Shown here piece after piece: positions 50,501 through 59,589 of a stretch of DNA of 64,000 nucleotides. Origin of the DNA: Panorpa germanica (lineage: Eukaryota > Arthropoda > Insecta > Mecoptera > Panorpidae); assembly GCA_963678705.1 (NCBI GenBank), contig OY783210.1, forward strand, positions 15,253,331-15,317,330. Direction: 5' to 3'. The notes beneath the pieces are model-generated. The model was not told the origin of the DNA. It saw nothing but the letters and a program-made list of their open reading frames with translations, and ran no database searches. The position numbers and the translations under genes are program-made. The stretch's first letter is position 1. Each line of letters begins with the position of its first letter.

Positions 50501-53500
50501 TTATATATATTTTAAGTTGGTTGTGGGATCAGCTACGTTCTGCTGGCTGGTAATTTATGTTCAGTACAAAATTAGCACAGAACATAAAATGTGTCTCTGT
50601 TGACATTCTAGTTTAATATTGTATTGTTGTCTCTGGTAGAAATCTTACTCAGGGCAACACAGCGACGTGTTGGGCAACACAACGACGACTGCTGTGCACG
50701 CTACAGCCGTATGGCATTCGAGTCACTCGTGTTTTGGCTTTTGCACTGTCGTAGCATGTTTCGCAACCATTTTATATCATTAGAATTTGTGGTTAAATTT
50801 ATATTAAAAAAGTGTAAAATAATTTTATCATTAAACAATTGAATAATTATTCAATCTACAAATACTCGCATGGTTTTATTTCGTACACACTTTATTGCGT
50901 ATAAATAACTGGATTTTGTTATATACTTTAATGGAGATAATAATTAATAAGCTATACCATGCTCAATTCCCAGATTTTGTTAGAAAGCACGTTGTACTAT
51001 AATCGTTGTATATTCGCATTATAACATGGTTCACTATATTTAACCCGAGATTTATACGATTAAGAAGATTTTCCACTTGAACTAATAAACGACATCTTCA
51101 CAAATAAAAACTAAAATATTAAATCCTCTTGTTTACAAAAATGATATGCTCTATTAAATTCGATAAAAGAAAAATATATTTGAACGAAAAGTAGTAGTAA
51201 TACGAATTAAAAATCGAATAAAAAATAGCATTTTGATAAATATAATTAACTATACATAAATATTTTCAAAAGAGATCATATAGGGAGAAAGCTGCGACTG
51301 TATTTTAATATTCATAGCGTCTAAAAGAACTGTGCAATTTATTTACAATTTAGCTTTCATCTAAATCGAATAACAAATAAAATTAATTCAGTACCTTAAT
51401 TCAGCAAGTGGTAGAAAATCAATATCAATCAAAGGTCGCAACGAAGGCAAACTGTGAGCTGTAAGATGTCCTGAAGACAAGTAACTAACAAGACAAGGTA
51501 AATCTGTAAAAAAATTACAACTATAAATCATCTCTTCTTACTTTAATTTGGATGTTACATTCAAATTTAAGTAAGAAGAGATGGTTTAGAAATGAGTCCC
51601 GCAAAATTATATCAACTATAATCAGAATCAAAAGTAATCATTGTAAAACTCCAGCTCACCTGTACAAAATTAATATTAAATATGACGATAAATGTCAAAG
51701 TGGTGAAGAAGGAACTTTGGATCATATTATATTTGAATGCATAAATTATAGTTTAGAAAGATCAAAATTAAATAGTGAAATATTAGATGTAATTAAAACT
51801 TTTCCTGTTAATACTAAATTTATATATTAATTGTGTATGCCTTTCGGCTTTACAATCTACAGTATTATATTTCTAATACATTTCATTCCTATATACATTC
51901 CAAACTTAAAAACTAAACTTAAAATAAACTTAAAATCTTCTCGACTTTTACTACTTCCAAAAGTGCTTTCTGCTTCTTCTTCTTTTGACCCTCTCTATTA
52001 TTCTCCACCAGATTATTTATTCTCCTGTTTTTCCTTTTCTTCTTACTATTTCCGCCATCCACCTCTTTCCTTCACTGCCTCCCTTTAATAGCTGTCCAAT
52101 ATTCCTTTCGCTTGCTACTTTTTCCTTACACTCAAACTTAATGTGCTCCAGTGTTTCGTCCTCCGCTCCACACATTCTACACTTTCTTTCCTCACTCTTT
52201 TCCCAGTATCTGTTTCCTTTTTCCTCATTTCCCAATCTAAACCTTGCTGTTCTTCTTATGTGTTTTATGTCCTTTTCTATAAGGTACTGAGGCACATTAT
52301 TTTCCCATAACCTCTTATATCTTTTATTGTAGTTACTTTTTTCTATTTTTCCCATTCTCTCCTGCTGTTGTGTCTCCTTATCCCTTCTCCTTAGCTCCTC
52401 TGCCACACTTGCGCCACCTTCTCTTCTCCTCTCTGCCTCCTCGATCGCCATTCCATTCCTTTCAAAGTATTCTTTTCTCTTTTTTGGACCTCCTTTCCCC
52501 CCATTCTTTATGTAATCCTCTCTTATTTTCTTTAAGATTTTGCTTTCCGCTCTGTTCAATTTCTCCTCGTATTTTACCGCTCTTTCCCCTGTTTTAATTC
52601 TTATCTTGTCCCTCTTTAGCTCCTCCATCACCATGTATCCTGGCGTGCACCTGTCCAGCCCTAGAACCCATTTCATATATCTTACCTGTATTCTTTCCAA
52701 CTTTTCTTGTTCCTTCCACCCCCAAACCTCTGCTCCATACGACATCATACTGGCTATCAGTCTCTCGTATATCCATATTCTCTTTTGTATGTCCCCCCCA
52801 AATACCTTTTCCCCTAGTCACCATACCCGTCGCATTGCTTGCTCTGCCTTCTTTGCCACCTCCCTTATATGCGCCTCTTCTCCATTATTCTTTTTAAAAG
52901 TGTAGCCCAGATATTTAAATTCTTCAACTTCCTCAATGTCCTCTGTCTTGTATTTCCACCTTTTAAGTCTCCTTTTTCCACCCCCTTTTTTAAATACCAT
53001 AATTTTTGTCTTTTCCACGTTTAACTCTAGTCCTTTCCTGTCTATATACCTCCCTAGCCGGTGTGCCATCTCCTGCAGCTCTCCTTCCCTTTTTGCCAAC
53101 AGGACTATATCGTCAGCGTATGCTAAAGTCCATATCTTGTAGTGCCTTCCTATTAGCACCCCCCCGTCTTGTCCTCTTTCCATTACCCCCTCCAAGTCTG
53201 CTGTATATATCGCAAATAAAATGGGGCTCAGAGGACAACCTTGCCTCAACCCCTTGTCTGTCCAGAATTCTTCTGATTCTTCACCCCCAACTCTTATTCT
53301 CATTCTTGTTTCTTCGTAAATTTCTTCAATACATTTCATTATGTCCTCATCTATTTTTTTCTTTCTCATGTACTTCCACAATTTCTGTCTGTCGACCATG
53401 TCAAACGCCGCTTTAAGGTCGATGAACATTGCATATATCTGTCCTCCTTTTTCACTTAGCTCTTTTTCAACTAAATGGTTCAGTGCGTATATTCGCGTAT

Positions 53501-55678
53501 TAATATATAAATAATAATACTAAATTTTTGTTAAGTGAATTAATTAGTGAATTATTGAAATATTTAGAAATTTGTAAAATTGAATTATAAATTATAAAAG
53601 ATGTAAGAAAAATGTTTGATGGTGGCTATGACGAAAGAAAGTCAAGGCAAATAAGTAAATAAATATAAAAAAAAAAATATATATAAATCATTTCGTTACG
53701 ACGGGCGATTATAGTAGCCATTTGCACAAGGTGGGTGACTTTTGCCTTAGTCTGTCCTCTGGTAATGCATTCTAACGGAAAAAATTGCGTAGAGAGAATC
53801 TTCTATGTAATAAATGTTATGTAAAACACTTACCTCTAAGAACAATTACTTCTGCTTTAACTACAAATTCTCCATCAGCGATTTGCTGCCGATATACACA
53901 AGTTTGAGATGGTAGAGACACCACGCGGGCTTGTTTCTCACTAGCCAATATTGCGTACTGCTCCGTTGCAGCTCCATAAGCTGATTCCCCAAGAGTTGGA
54001 CTCATTCTAGCTGAACGCGTTGGAGTACCTAATGCAATAAACATTTAGCATTTTCAATTATCCTAATAAACAATGGGCTTGTGTCCTATGTCTTAATTTC
54101 TATAAAATTGTCCTATATACTGTTGGTTACTAGAACCTCAAATGGCCAATTATTTTTTAATAACTCCTTATATTTCAAGAGATATTAACAATTAAAAAAG
54201 TCATTTTGTCTCTTTAATTATTAAAGGGATTCAACGTTGTACACATTCCAAGTGCATGTGACATCACAATGCTTGAGTAAGGTTACCAACCTTACAGCTC
54301 ATAAATCTCTGCTATATGTATTTATATATCGAAATATTAAATATTATTTACAGCTATTTCAAGGAACAATAAAATTTCAATATTATGTCTGCCGTAACAG
54401 GGTTAAATAAAATAAAAACTATTTATTCTTTGACTTGACTTGATTATTTTGACTACCAACAGCTACAAAACATTACCACAGCACTGACTTACTCAACAAA
54501 TAACTGACGTTAAAATGAATTTCACGTCATACAAATATGGCTGACAATTTCTAGCGCTAAAACTACAATTCAAACTATTAATTGCTATATCTCCGTCAAT
54601 ATTTAGATATTTAATAAAATAGACACGCCAATACACATTTATTAACATCAATTTCAATCAACAATTGAAAAATCAACCACTAAAAAATGAGGACACAAGC
54701 CCATTGTCTTAACCCATGACACATCGTTTTAACTAAAATCTTTACCTCCCATTAAAGATTGCCTGTTAAATTATTTTTAAATATATTTATGTAAAAAAAC
54801 TTACGATCGCGTCTTTCTTTGCCTTCGTCTCTCCAAGGTTCACTAGGTGCTACCAATAAAGCTCCTGTACAATCTAAAAAGCTCATTGTTACTATACCAC
54901 CTTTAAGTCTAAATGGTCCACCTCCTGTAATAATTATAATTGAATTTAAATTTATAGAATATAAAAACAGTATGAAATAAAAGATTGAAAATAATAATTT
55001 ACCTGCAAGCATAGCTACAGCTTGTTGTTGTCTTCTATTTTCTCCATCAGGAATGTTTAAAGATAATGTTAAAACAGATCCTAAACTAGTTCCAACCCAA
55101 AGAGTGGGAGTCGGCCCAGAAGTGTCAGCTAGATGAAAATGAAACATGATTAGAATATATACTTAACGGTATATTTCGATCGTCCAGCTGATTAGTGAGA
55201 AACAGCGAAATTTGACTTGAGTATTGAGAAAGACAGAGAAACAAAGAAGAATAATTTTGGTCAATTTTGGGCAATTGGGCAACGGGTTGATTGCCTCGGA
55301 AAAGACCTTGGATAATCTATAAAACAACAGCTTGAAATAATCTTCTTAAGAAAACATGAGCCCACCAGGCTAGTGAGTCAATGGTGATAAAATTTCAATT
55401 TGGAAAATGTTTTTCAACTACGAAGAAAAAAGTAAAAAGACTTTGACTTTGAAACTGATCCATTCTATATTCTCAAAATGTTAAGAATATTACAAAAGTA
55501 ATACTTAAATAAATATAATGAGATAAAAAAAGAATCGAAGTGTTTACATGGAATAACGTACCTGTCTTTTTTATAAAGCAGTCACAAAATGTAAGAAATT
55601 GTACAGCTTCACTTGATATATTTTCCAAACTAGACATCGAGCTGGACCGAGATCTCGAAAACGATGAATCCATCTTGT
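38521..55678 (-). CDS. Tomosyn: Tomosyn (syntaxin-binding protein 5 type), 3' exons with the R-SNARE
   Basis: Minus-strand exons 55562-55678, 55003-55128, 54805-54924, 53834-54028, 51395-51503, 39946-40041, 39747-39871 and 38521-38786 (stop TGA at 38521) keep phase throughout. They follow human STXBP5: RSRSSSMSSLENISSEAV, PTLWVGTSLGSVLTLSL, SEKQARVVSLPSQTC, HSLPSLRPLIDIDFLPL, IARTFC, FFKGLFGG and the end MLKYKDKKWYQL. The last exon carries the R-SNARE motif, which lets tomosyn bind syntaxin-1/SNAP-25 and hold back synaptic vesicle priming. The WD40 propellers are coded to the right of the window. Introns contain a BEL element, LINEs, a mariner and a MITE, which makes the 51395-40041 intron over 11 kb. 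The 55562 exon accepts either the exon at 59590-59836 or an 18-nt exon at 58595-58612 in front of it. Confidence 0.93.
38962..39740 (+). mobile_element. 5'-truncated LINE family A copy with 12-bp target duplication at a splice donor
   Basis: From about 38977 it matches, inverted, the 3' part of the LINE at 51822-53514 (coding for ETLEHIKFECKEK and then RWMAQI). The end at 39693-39717 carries a hairpin with a GCC-GAAA-GGC core. The direct repeat ACTTACATAATT flanks it at 38950-38961 and 39741-39752. It is antisense to tomosyn and fills most of its last intron. The frame is broken, so it is dead. Confidence 0.85.
40042..41073. other. Tomosyn intron sequence
   Basis: AT-rich, nothing recognised apart from the candidate exon that follows. 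Confidence 0.35.
41074..41163 (-). CDS. Candidate 90-nt alternative (cassette) exon of tomosyn
   Basis: In the intron between exons 51395-51503 and 39946-40041, a GC-rich island has the acceptor TCTGTTTCTGCGGTCAG and the donor CA|GTAAGT. It is exactly 90 nt, phase 2 on both sides and free of stops in the tomosyn frame, so it could be included without a frameshift (coding for ...GGIVDPMLSIWGQQLIVNED...). Human STXBP5 has no insert at this place. The island is also open in another frame (41190 down to 40963, 75 codons), so it may instead be a remnant of a transposon or another gene. Confidence 0.35.
41164..42255. other. Tomosyn intron sequence
   Basis: AT-rich, no paired repeats or coding stretch seen. 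Confidence 0.35.
42256..42842 (-). mobile_element. Internally deleted mariner element with inverted repeats of about 110 bp
   Basis: The ends CGAGGCGTGTTTTTTAAGT and their inverse are flanked by the TA target duplication at 42254-42255 and 42843-42844. The inverted repeats run for about 112 bases with only about three differences, as far as the end of the transposase frame. Only the two ends of the transposase gene remain, so the element cannot move by itself. Confidence 0.9.
42355..42679 (-). pseudogene. Mariner transposase remnant (N- and C-terminal ends joined)
   Basis: Starting at ATG 42679 the N-terminal helix-turn-helix region is intact (AVIRFLSAKGVKPIDIHREI, then SDGMVRKWVRAFKDGRTNVHDE). 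The frame then breaks and picks up the last residues of the transposase (FYEEGIQKLVPRYDKCL, stop at 42355). The whole DD34D catalytic core is missing. Confidence 0.85.
42845..44178. other. Tomosyn intron sequence
   Basis: AT-rich; no exon, terminal repeat or long frame seen between the mariner and the BEL element. Confidence 0.35.
44179..44508 (+). repeat. 5' LTR of the BEL/Pao element
   Basis: 330 bp, TG...CA. It contains a 15-bp imperfect direct repeat, GGCAACACAGCGACG and GGCAACACAACGACG. The 72-codon frame within it occurs in both LTRs and is not considered a gene. Confidence 0.95.
44509..45145 (+). promoter_or_regulatory. BEL/Pao leader with duplicated unit and primer binding sites
   Basis: TGGTCCTTCGA at 44517-44527, 8 bases after the LTR, complements the 3' end of tRNA-Tyr including CCA (as I know it from Drosophila) and should be the minus-strand primer site. 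The same sequence with its flank (ATGCGAAGCTGGTCCTTCGA) recurs at 44709-44730. The region after each copy is related too (TTATTAACCGCGTGTG, GGCGGATTCAC or AGCGGATTCAC, ACATTTCAAGAA). The leader is thus an old tandem duplication of about 200-250 bases. Confidence 0.65.
45146..50326 (+). CDS. BEL/Pao gag-pol polyprotein, 1726 residues, intact
   Basis: Domains in order: an N-terminal gag-like region with an acidic stretch near residues 65-80 (DUF1759 type); CCHC/Cys-rich knuckles about 314-380; an aspartic protease with a DSG active site near 433 (peptidase A17 type); reverse transcriptase with the YVDD box near 862; an RNase H region following (about 1030-1190); and an integrase with an HHCC-type zinc region from about 1359 and the D, D, E residues near 1430, 1496 and 1551. 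A C-terminal DUF5641-like domain ends the protein. There is no envelope-like frame. ATG 45146 lies in the good context AAGATGG. The length and order are as expected for this family, with no stop or frameshift. Confidence 0.95.
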   Translation: MEGLKRLKTARTTAKGSISRMDNYVSDARALESGTVELLEAKKEKLMATYQTYELTQSSILEIDEQDDEDIEDVEEKYFNILAKLNASITKLKEVNRPTCPSLVASKLPAVEIPTFDGKDITRFRPFYELFQAVVHNNASLSDVQRLFYLRKYLLDEALSIIINLPLVNSSYKEALDLLLARYDNKARLITNHINILLDIPNMQKGTAMAIRAFLCQVKQQLQALKNLDEPVDKWDMILISILCRKLDLLTSRNFHMERNVDKLPTMAEFISFLEKRAIALEDSSPYKSMSNDKNYKEYSYSRVSNVTTRYNLACRYCNMDHPIFRCPKFKMAPLESRNSFVQEHKLCSLCLKAHSGRCSLENNYKCHKCKGMHSKLLCDKTDAGSLAGKTTESPVVMCCSNDSLGGTILLPTMKVKIVDNFGREFLVRALLDSGSQASLVTAELLKELRLRTNTHPSKIIGIGNKATKLYHSAIINIQSNYDRNINHKVNCHVVESITTHLPQIFIDTSKVIFPKNIKLADEQYNVPSKISLLLGADVYFAILLGGCIKLNNGSVLQNTTFGYVVAGKLHNQFNYNVINEPKMFQNQNNYSSNIIVSNFAISDHTTLENVMGQFWMTEKVPEKTDKFTEEYLKAEHIFKNSVLLENNTFTVDLPLVSPVNELELGDSFSVALQRFCVLENRFKRNPSLLKVYKKFIDQYIEMGHAREIDINSYDVYNTPNYFLAHHAVTNDDSKTTKLRVVFDGSMRSKNKISLNDVMLNGPVVQGELFDILLLFRTYVYTIVCDIEKMFRCILTNDTYNVLQNILWRDDPGKPISCLQLKTVTYGLKSSTFLATRCLIELAQRYKHKYPLAARAMCHNTYVDDVIVGCDDVEELSELKSQLIGLLQLGNFKLHKWSSNHPPVLDDISSDKKYINELDLNKSAIIKTLGLKYNVILDTFTFKCPNTNSNNLNTKRKVLSFIGTLFDPLGLIGPIIVVAKLIMQELWFLKIDWDAPLPDKQLQMWEKFLNGLKIADSISIDRLIKEENFVTAELIGYADASMKAYGCCLYLRTVTANDNVKTKLICAKSRVAPLGKVLTIPQLELNSAVLLAQLAVRVSNLLKTRLEHRVFFYCDSKIVLAWIQADKLKTNIYVNNRVKKITELTDKFSWYYVKSADNPADIISRGIEPQHLKNQNLWWNGPQYLSNSHFKHDHYFDLNTVLLSDDEDKNCNVCNIEVEQAPLMLDLFKKFSNINKLQRVLAYVYRFFNNCKKAVHSSICSYLTISKNNICGHLSPQELHNSLLIIIRSVQRQIFFKEIKCLLGGIIIKTGIGNLHPFIDSTGLIRVGGRLQNAGIAKDKMHPVILPKDNNITSIIIKNEHLRLLHAGARLVLSSLSQKFWIINGIREVKKVLYKCVICSRLKAESAKQLMGSLPADRVTATRPFQHVGVDFCGPFNIKIARIRKPLITKGYISLFVCFSTRAIHMEVVSDLRTETFLACLNRFISRRGMPTKIYCDNAKTFKGAANELKELYNLQTNKSHRNNVISFCNNLYIKFMFIPSYAPEFGGIWEAGVKSVKHHLKRVVGNLALTYEELNSVVIQIEGVLNSRPLLPLSPNEYKYLTPAHFLIGTALIEYPEVNLTEVPVNRLKFWNIVKKLKQDFWQAWSKDYLTQLQSRPKWKYANENLKEGDLVIVKNLNSPPLNWPMARITKVFFGKDGKVRVAEIKIGDKIYNRPITKLCRLPLN
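50558..50887 (+). repeat. 3' LTR of the BEL/Pao element
   Basis: Same 330 bases as the 5' LTR, preceded by a 231-bp untranslated stretch after the stop codon and followed by the CACTT duplication. Confidence 0.95.
50893..51394. other. Tomosyn intron sequence
   Basis: AT-rich; nothing recognised between the BEL element and the exon ending at 51395. Confidence 0.35.
51527..51583. repeat. Hairpin at the 5' end of LINE B (inverted duplication)
   Basis: ATCTCTTCTTACTT and AAGTAAGAAGAGAT pair, and the stem goes on through AATTTG and CAAATT, closing over a loop of about 10 bases. The right arm is normal LINE coding sequence; the left arm is its inverted copy, as produced by snap-back or twin priming during integration. 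Confidence 0.7.
51822..53514 (-). mobile_element. LINE family A copy nested in LINE B, 5'-truncated
   Basis: The 13-bp direct repeat TAATACTAAATTT lies at 51809-51821 and 53515-53527 and consists of LINE B sequence. The 3' end on the minus strand has the same hairpin (51830-51856) as the copy at 38962-39740. The 5' truncation falls within the reverse transcriptase coding region. Confidence 0.88.
52017..53510 (-). pseudogene. LINE A reverse transcriptase, C-terminal two thirds, one in-frame stop
   Basis: From the truncated start the frame shows FIDLKAAFD, then QGCPLSPILFAIY, then the catalytic LAYADDIVLL, and runs to a TGA at 52818-52820. After that codon the same frame continues with typical LINE C-terminal sequence, including an HIRRTARFRLG segment and a CRMCGAEDETLEHI knuckle, to 52017. 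Apart from truncation and the single stop the frame is clean, which suggests modest age. I recall similar proteins from Hymenoptera, but this was not checked. Confidence 0.85.
54075..54702 (-). mobile_element. MITE, GGGCTTGTGTCC family, copy 6
   Basis: Starts GGGCTTGTGTCCTATG and ends GAGGACACAAGCCC with complete ends on both sides. It lies in the tomosyn intron between exons 54805-54924 and 53834-54028. Confidence 0.85.
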
Positions 55679-58594
55679 CTACGCGACCCGTAACAGAAAA
55701 TTTTATCGTCAGTAATAGTTATTTAAAATCTTAATATATATATATAAATATTTTATTCTATAGACTAAGTTTATCAGGAGAGCATGTAAAGAAAATATAA
55801 AAACTAGATTAGATGCTGCAAGGTTCGCAACAAGAAAATGATAAAATGTATTTATACACTTTCCTGATAAGCCTATATATAAATATAAATTAACAATTAG
55901 CTTTTAAACAAACATGCATAAATAAATAAATATTCAAATTTATAAAAAAAATATTCTAAAATTATCAAAATTATTTTTAGTTTATATAAATAATTTAAGC
56001 GGTTTATTTTTGGATAAATGTATAATAATAATAATGTGTTTGTGTTTTTCTTTCTAAATTTCAAATTACTGGAAATTTTGGGGGAAAAAGGAAATAATTT
56101 GATACCGTTTTCATTTAAAATATAATAGAGAATAAAATAACACTTGAAGTAATTTAGAAAATAAAAATTTCTTTAAATGAAATCGGTTTAACTAAAATAA
56201 ATATAAATATTAATGAGAAGAAAAATAGTTGAAATGTTTAAACAATGAACATACATAGAAAGACAAGACAACATATTTTATAATTACATTCCACATTAAG
56301 AAAATTATTTTTAAACATTTTTTTGAGGTTATGTCAATAAAGCTGCAAGCAAAACATTCAATTTCATGCGGTGCAATCAACAAATAACATATATTTAAAG
56401 ACAATTCAACATGGTGCTCATGCGCAGTAGCATTCAACAAAGGAGCAGAGAAGAGAAAATAACATTATAATACTATGGAACTAAGAAATATATATTTATC
56501 CTTAAATTTAGTTAAATTTAATATTATATTTTAATTTCAATTAATGTAAGAAATGATGTTTACAATAGCAAAAAATAAATATATATTTTTTATTTCATTA
56601 TAATAATAAATATATAATTAAGAAGAATATTAGTTTACAAATAGTTTTTAATAAATATTTTTATTTGTAAAATTGGACGCTAATATTTTTTAATATAAAA
56701 ATTTATTTATTCTATAATAGCGACCTTCTTTTAATATAAATTATCTTAAAATCTGCTTTGTTTATTTTCTACATTTATATAAAAACAAACGAAAATAAAT
56801 GAAAAAAATATAGAGCAGCTATATCAAGAAGAGGTATGTGGTTTCATATTACAACTAATTTAGAAGAATAGTTCATAAGAAAAAAGAATAGTACAAGATT
56901 AATAATTCAATCTAAATAAAACTATAAATAGAAAAATAAATAGATTTGAAATTCAAAGAGATTTTAAGACGAAAAGGGAACACGAGTTAGTTTTGGATAG
57001 TGAAGTCACCTTAAACATATCAAATCATGCTACGATTTATAGTACAGGTTCAAATAAATATCATCTTAAATTATAGTAATAAAATAAAAATTATAATTGA
57101 TACATTAATAATTCAAAAGAATAATTCACCTTTTCATAAGTACAATAGTGTTAAACACATTAGAAATATATTATTTACAATTAATAATACAATGATAAAT
57201 AGATACAAAAATTAATTTGAATTATAATGTATCATATAATAATAAATAGAACATATATTATAGGTGCTGTAAAGGAAAATAATTAATAAATGATATAATT
57301 AATTTTTCTATTTAGTTAATATAACAAAAACAATCAAAATAGGTAATGATCATACCGATAGAAATCTCGTTGTTAAAAACAGACGAGTATAAATACATAT
57401 TATCAAGTAACAAAAGAGTTGGTTCCTTTTTTTTTCATTTCATTTACATATTCAATATATAAGTATTTAAATATATAGTTATCAAAAACTACGGTGTACA
57501 CATCACTCATATTCACTACTGTGTTCAAATTAGAGTAAGTAACTACTAGAGGGACATAAGGTGGCCCTTCCGTTTACAAAACATTTTTATATTATTAAAA
57601 ATTAAAAAAAAAACTTAAATATATTTTATAAGAAAAGATTTATATGAAGTAAAAGATGTATTTGTGAAATAATAGTTTATTATGTAAGAAATAATATTTA
57701 TTTATAAATTGATTGAAATAAGGTTATAAATAAAACAAATACATAAAAATATTTAAAAAAGTGTTTGAAATAGTTTAAATAAAAGGAAACATTTTTTATA
57801 AAACACAATGAATCATTATAAATATTAATATTTTGAAAAAAAAAATTGCAAAATAAAATGTAAAGTAAATTTTCAGTAAGTTTCAAATTTTCAATAAATG
57901 TAATATAAGTAATATAAAATGCAATAAACGGAAAGACCATTTTACACACGTACATTGTTTCGCAATCAGATTAATGACTTAATTAGTTTATAGATAATAT
58001 CTGTAGAAGAGACGAGAAAATAATTGAATAAATAATATAAAGAGACATATAAGAGGATTTAGTCATACGTGTAATACTTTCGTTTATTAAATAATGATTT
58101 TAATTAAATATTATAATTTAAATTAAAGTTTTAATTTATTAGTTAATAAAAATTATTAACTAATAATATTATGATTTAATAAGTAATAAATTCCTAATAA
58201 AAATTACATTATTAAAATTGATTATTTAATATATTACTAATACTCATAGAAAATATATCAAATAATAAAATTAATATACTTTTTAGTCTTTGACTAGATT
58301 TGAATTTTAAGTTTATATGATATGATAAAAAATAATATATATCAAGGAAAAATATGAATTAAAAGATGAATAATTTTAATAAATTAAGAATATATAGTCA
58401 CGAAACTTAATTAATAGAGTTTAAAATAAACGAAAGTATTTTTGAACAGTTAGCTTACTGTGCTATTGGGTGTTGTGTATTGATTTGGATTTTGTGAACG
58501 ATTTCGACAGCTAACTGAATTTTGAATGTATTCAAAAAATTTAAAACAAAAACTACCAACACAAAGAAAAAAAAAATTGAATGTCGTCTCGTAC
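55679..58594. other. Tomosyn intron, very AT-rich
   Basis: No exon, long frame or paired repeat recognised across about 2.9 kb of A/T-dominated sequence. Confidence 0.4.
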
Positions 58595-58612
58595 CTACTC
58601 TGAAACTCCGCT
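58595..58612 (-). CDS. Candidate 18-nt microexon of tomosyn
   Basis: On the minus strand a long T-rich tract ends TTTTTTGCAG, followed by AGCGGAGTTTCAGAGTAG and the donor GTACGAG. The 18 bases are phase 1 on both sides. They can be spliced between 59590-59836 and 55562-55678 and would add six residues (ERSFRV) just before DKMDSSFSRSRS. The acceptor is very good and the donor acceptable. Chance matches of this size are possible. Confidence 0.4.
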   Translation of the reverse strand, partial: SGVSE

Positions 58613-59589
58613 CTGCAAAAAATTAAAAAACAAACAAAACGAAATTATTTGAGAAAATAAAATTTAAAAAATAGTGTTTTTTGTAAACAAAAAATACAAT
58701 CGCAGTCTACAGCAGTCAAAATGTCATGTACAGTATAAAAAAATATATAGATAGCGTGATTTTAAATTTAATAAAAGTTGTTTTATTAACAGTGTATTTT
58801 GATTTTAATTATTCTAATAAATCTACTACGATTATAAAAATAAAATTCACGTACAAAAATGTGACTTATTTTCAAGAAGCTGGATGATAACTTTAAGCAA
58901 AATATTTGTAGTTTTTGAAAATAAATTTGTGTTCCTAAATATTACTTTATTTTTGTTTAATTTTATTAATTTTTATTTTTAATTTAAAACTAAGAGGAAT
59001 AAATTATAATTCTAAAAATTTAAAAATTAAAATAATTGTTTACAATAATTGAAAATATGTATTGAAATTCTTCCAGAATTTAATTAAAAAAAATAAATGT
59101 AGAAATTGCAAATAAATTTACTGGTCTTAAAAAATTACGTATCGTAATTATAAACTATTACGCAGTTTTAATTAGCTATATGGAATTAATTAAATTCTTA
59201 TAGTATATTTATTATAGGTTAGAATTTTTTAATTTAAGGTTAAGTTGTATTCTTTTCCATCATTTGCTAAACTTAATAGATATTATGACGTATTATTATA
59301 TTAAGAGATATTCAATTTAAAGTGTTTCTTTTCTTAGGTTGCATTGTTTTCTATAAATATAATATTTTTAAAGTTGCATTTGTAATAAATTTAATGATGC
59401 CTTTTGTACATAATATTCAAAGTTAAAAACAGCGCTAGAAGAATTTCAATTATAAAAAATTAAAACAAAAATAAAAACAATTAAACAAAAATTGTGATGA
59501 ACACAATAAAAAACTTAAAAACAAAAAAGAAAATTATACAAAAAAGAAAAAAAAAACAGTTGACGATTTTTTTGGGGTGACTTTACTAC
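58613..59589. other. Tomosyn intron sequence
   Basis: AT-rich, nothing recognised. Confidence 0.35.

Larger units (their letters stand above)
44179..50887 (+). mobile_element. Complete BEL/Pao LTR retrotransposon
   Basis: Two 330-bp LTRs (44179-44508 and 50558-50887) begin TG and end CA. Reading them side by side I find no difference. A 5-bp target duplication CACTT lies at 44174-44178 and 50888-50892. One uninterrupted 1726-codon frame lies between them. The element is in the big tomosyn intron, antisense to that gene. Identical LTRs and an intact frame mean a very recent insertion. Confidence 0.95.
51532..53681 (+). mobile_element. LINE family B copy, split by a nested LINE A
   Basis: The two parts (51532-51821 and 53515-53681) continue each other and match the copy at the left edge of the window. 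The direct repeat TATAAATCAT flanks the whole at 51522-51531 and 53682-53691. The left part codes for the C-terminal knuckle region of a LINE protein (HIIFEC...). The right part ends in GTCAAGGCAAATAAGTAAAT and an A-rich tail. It sits 28 bases upstream of a tomosyn splice acceptor, antisense to the gene. Confidence 0.8.

Noticed and set aside
52370-53416. Several plus-strand frames of 60-136 codons
   Set aside because: Shadows of the reverse transcriptase gene on the minus strand.
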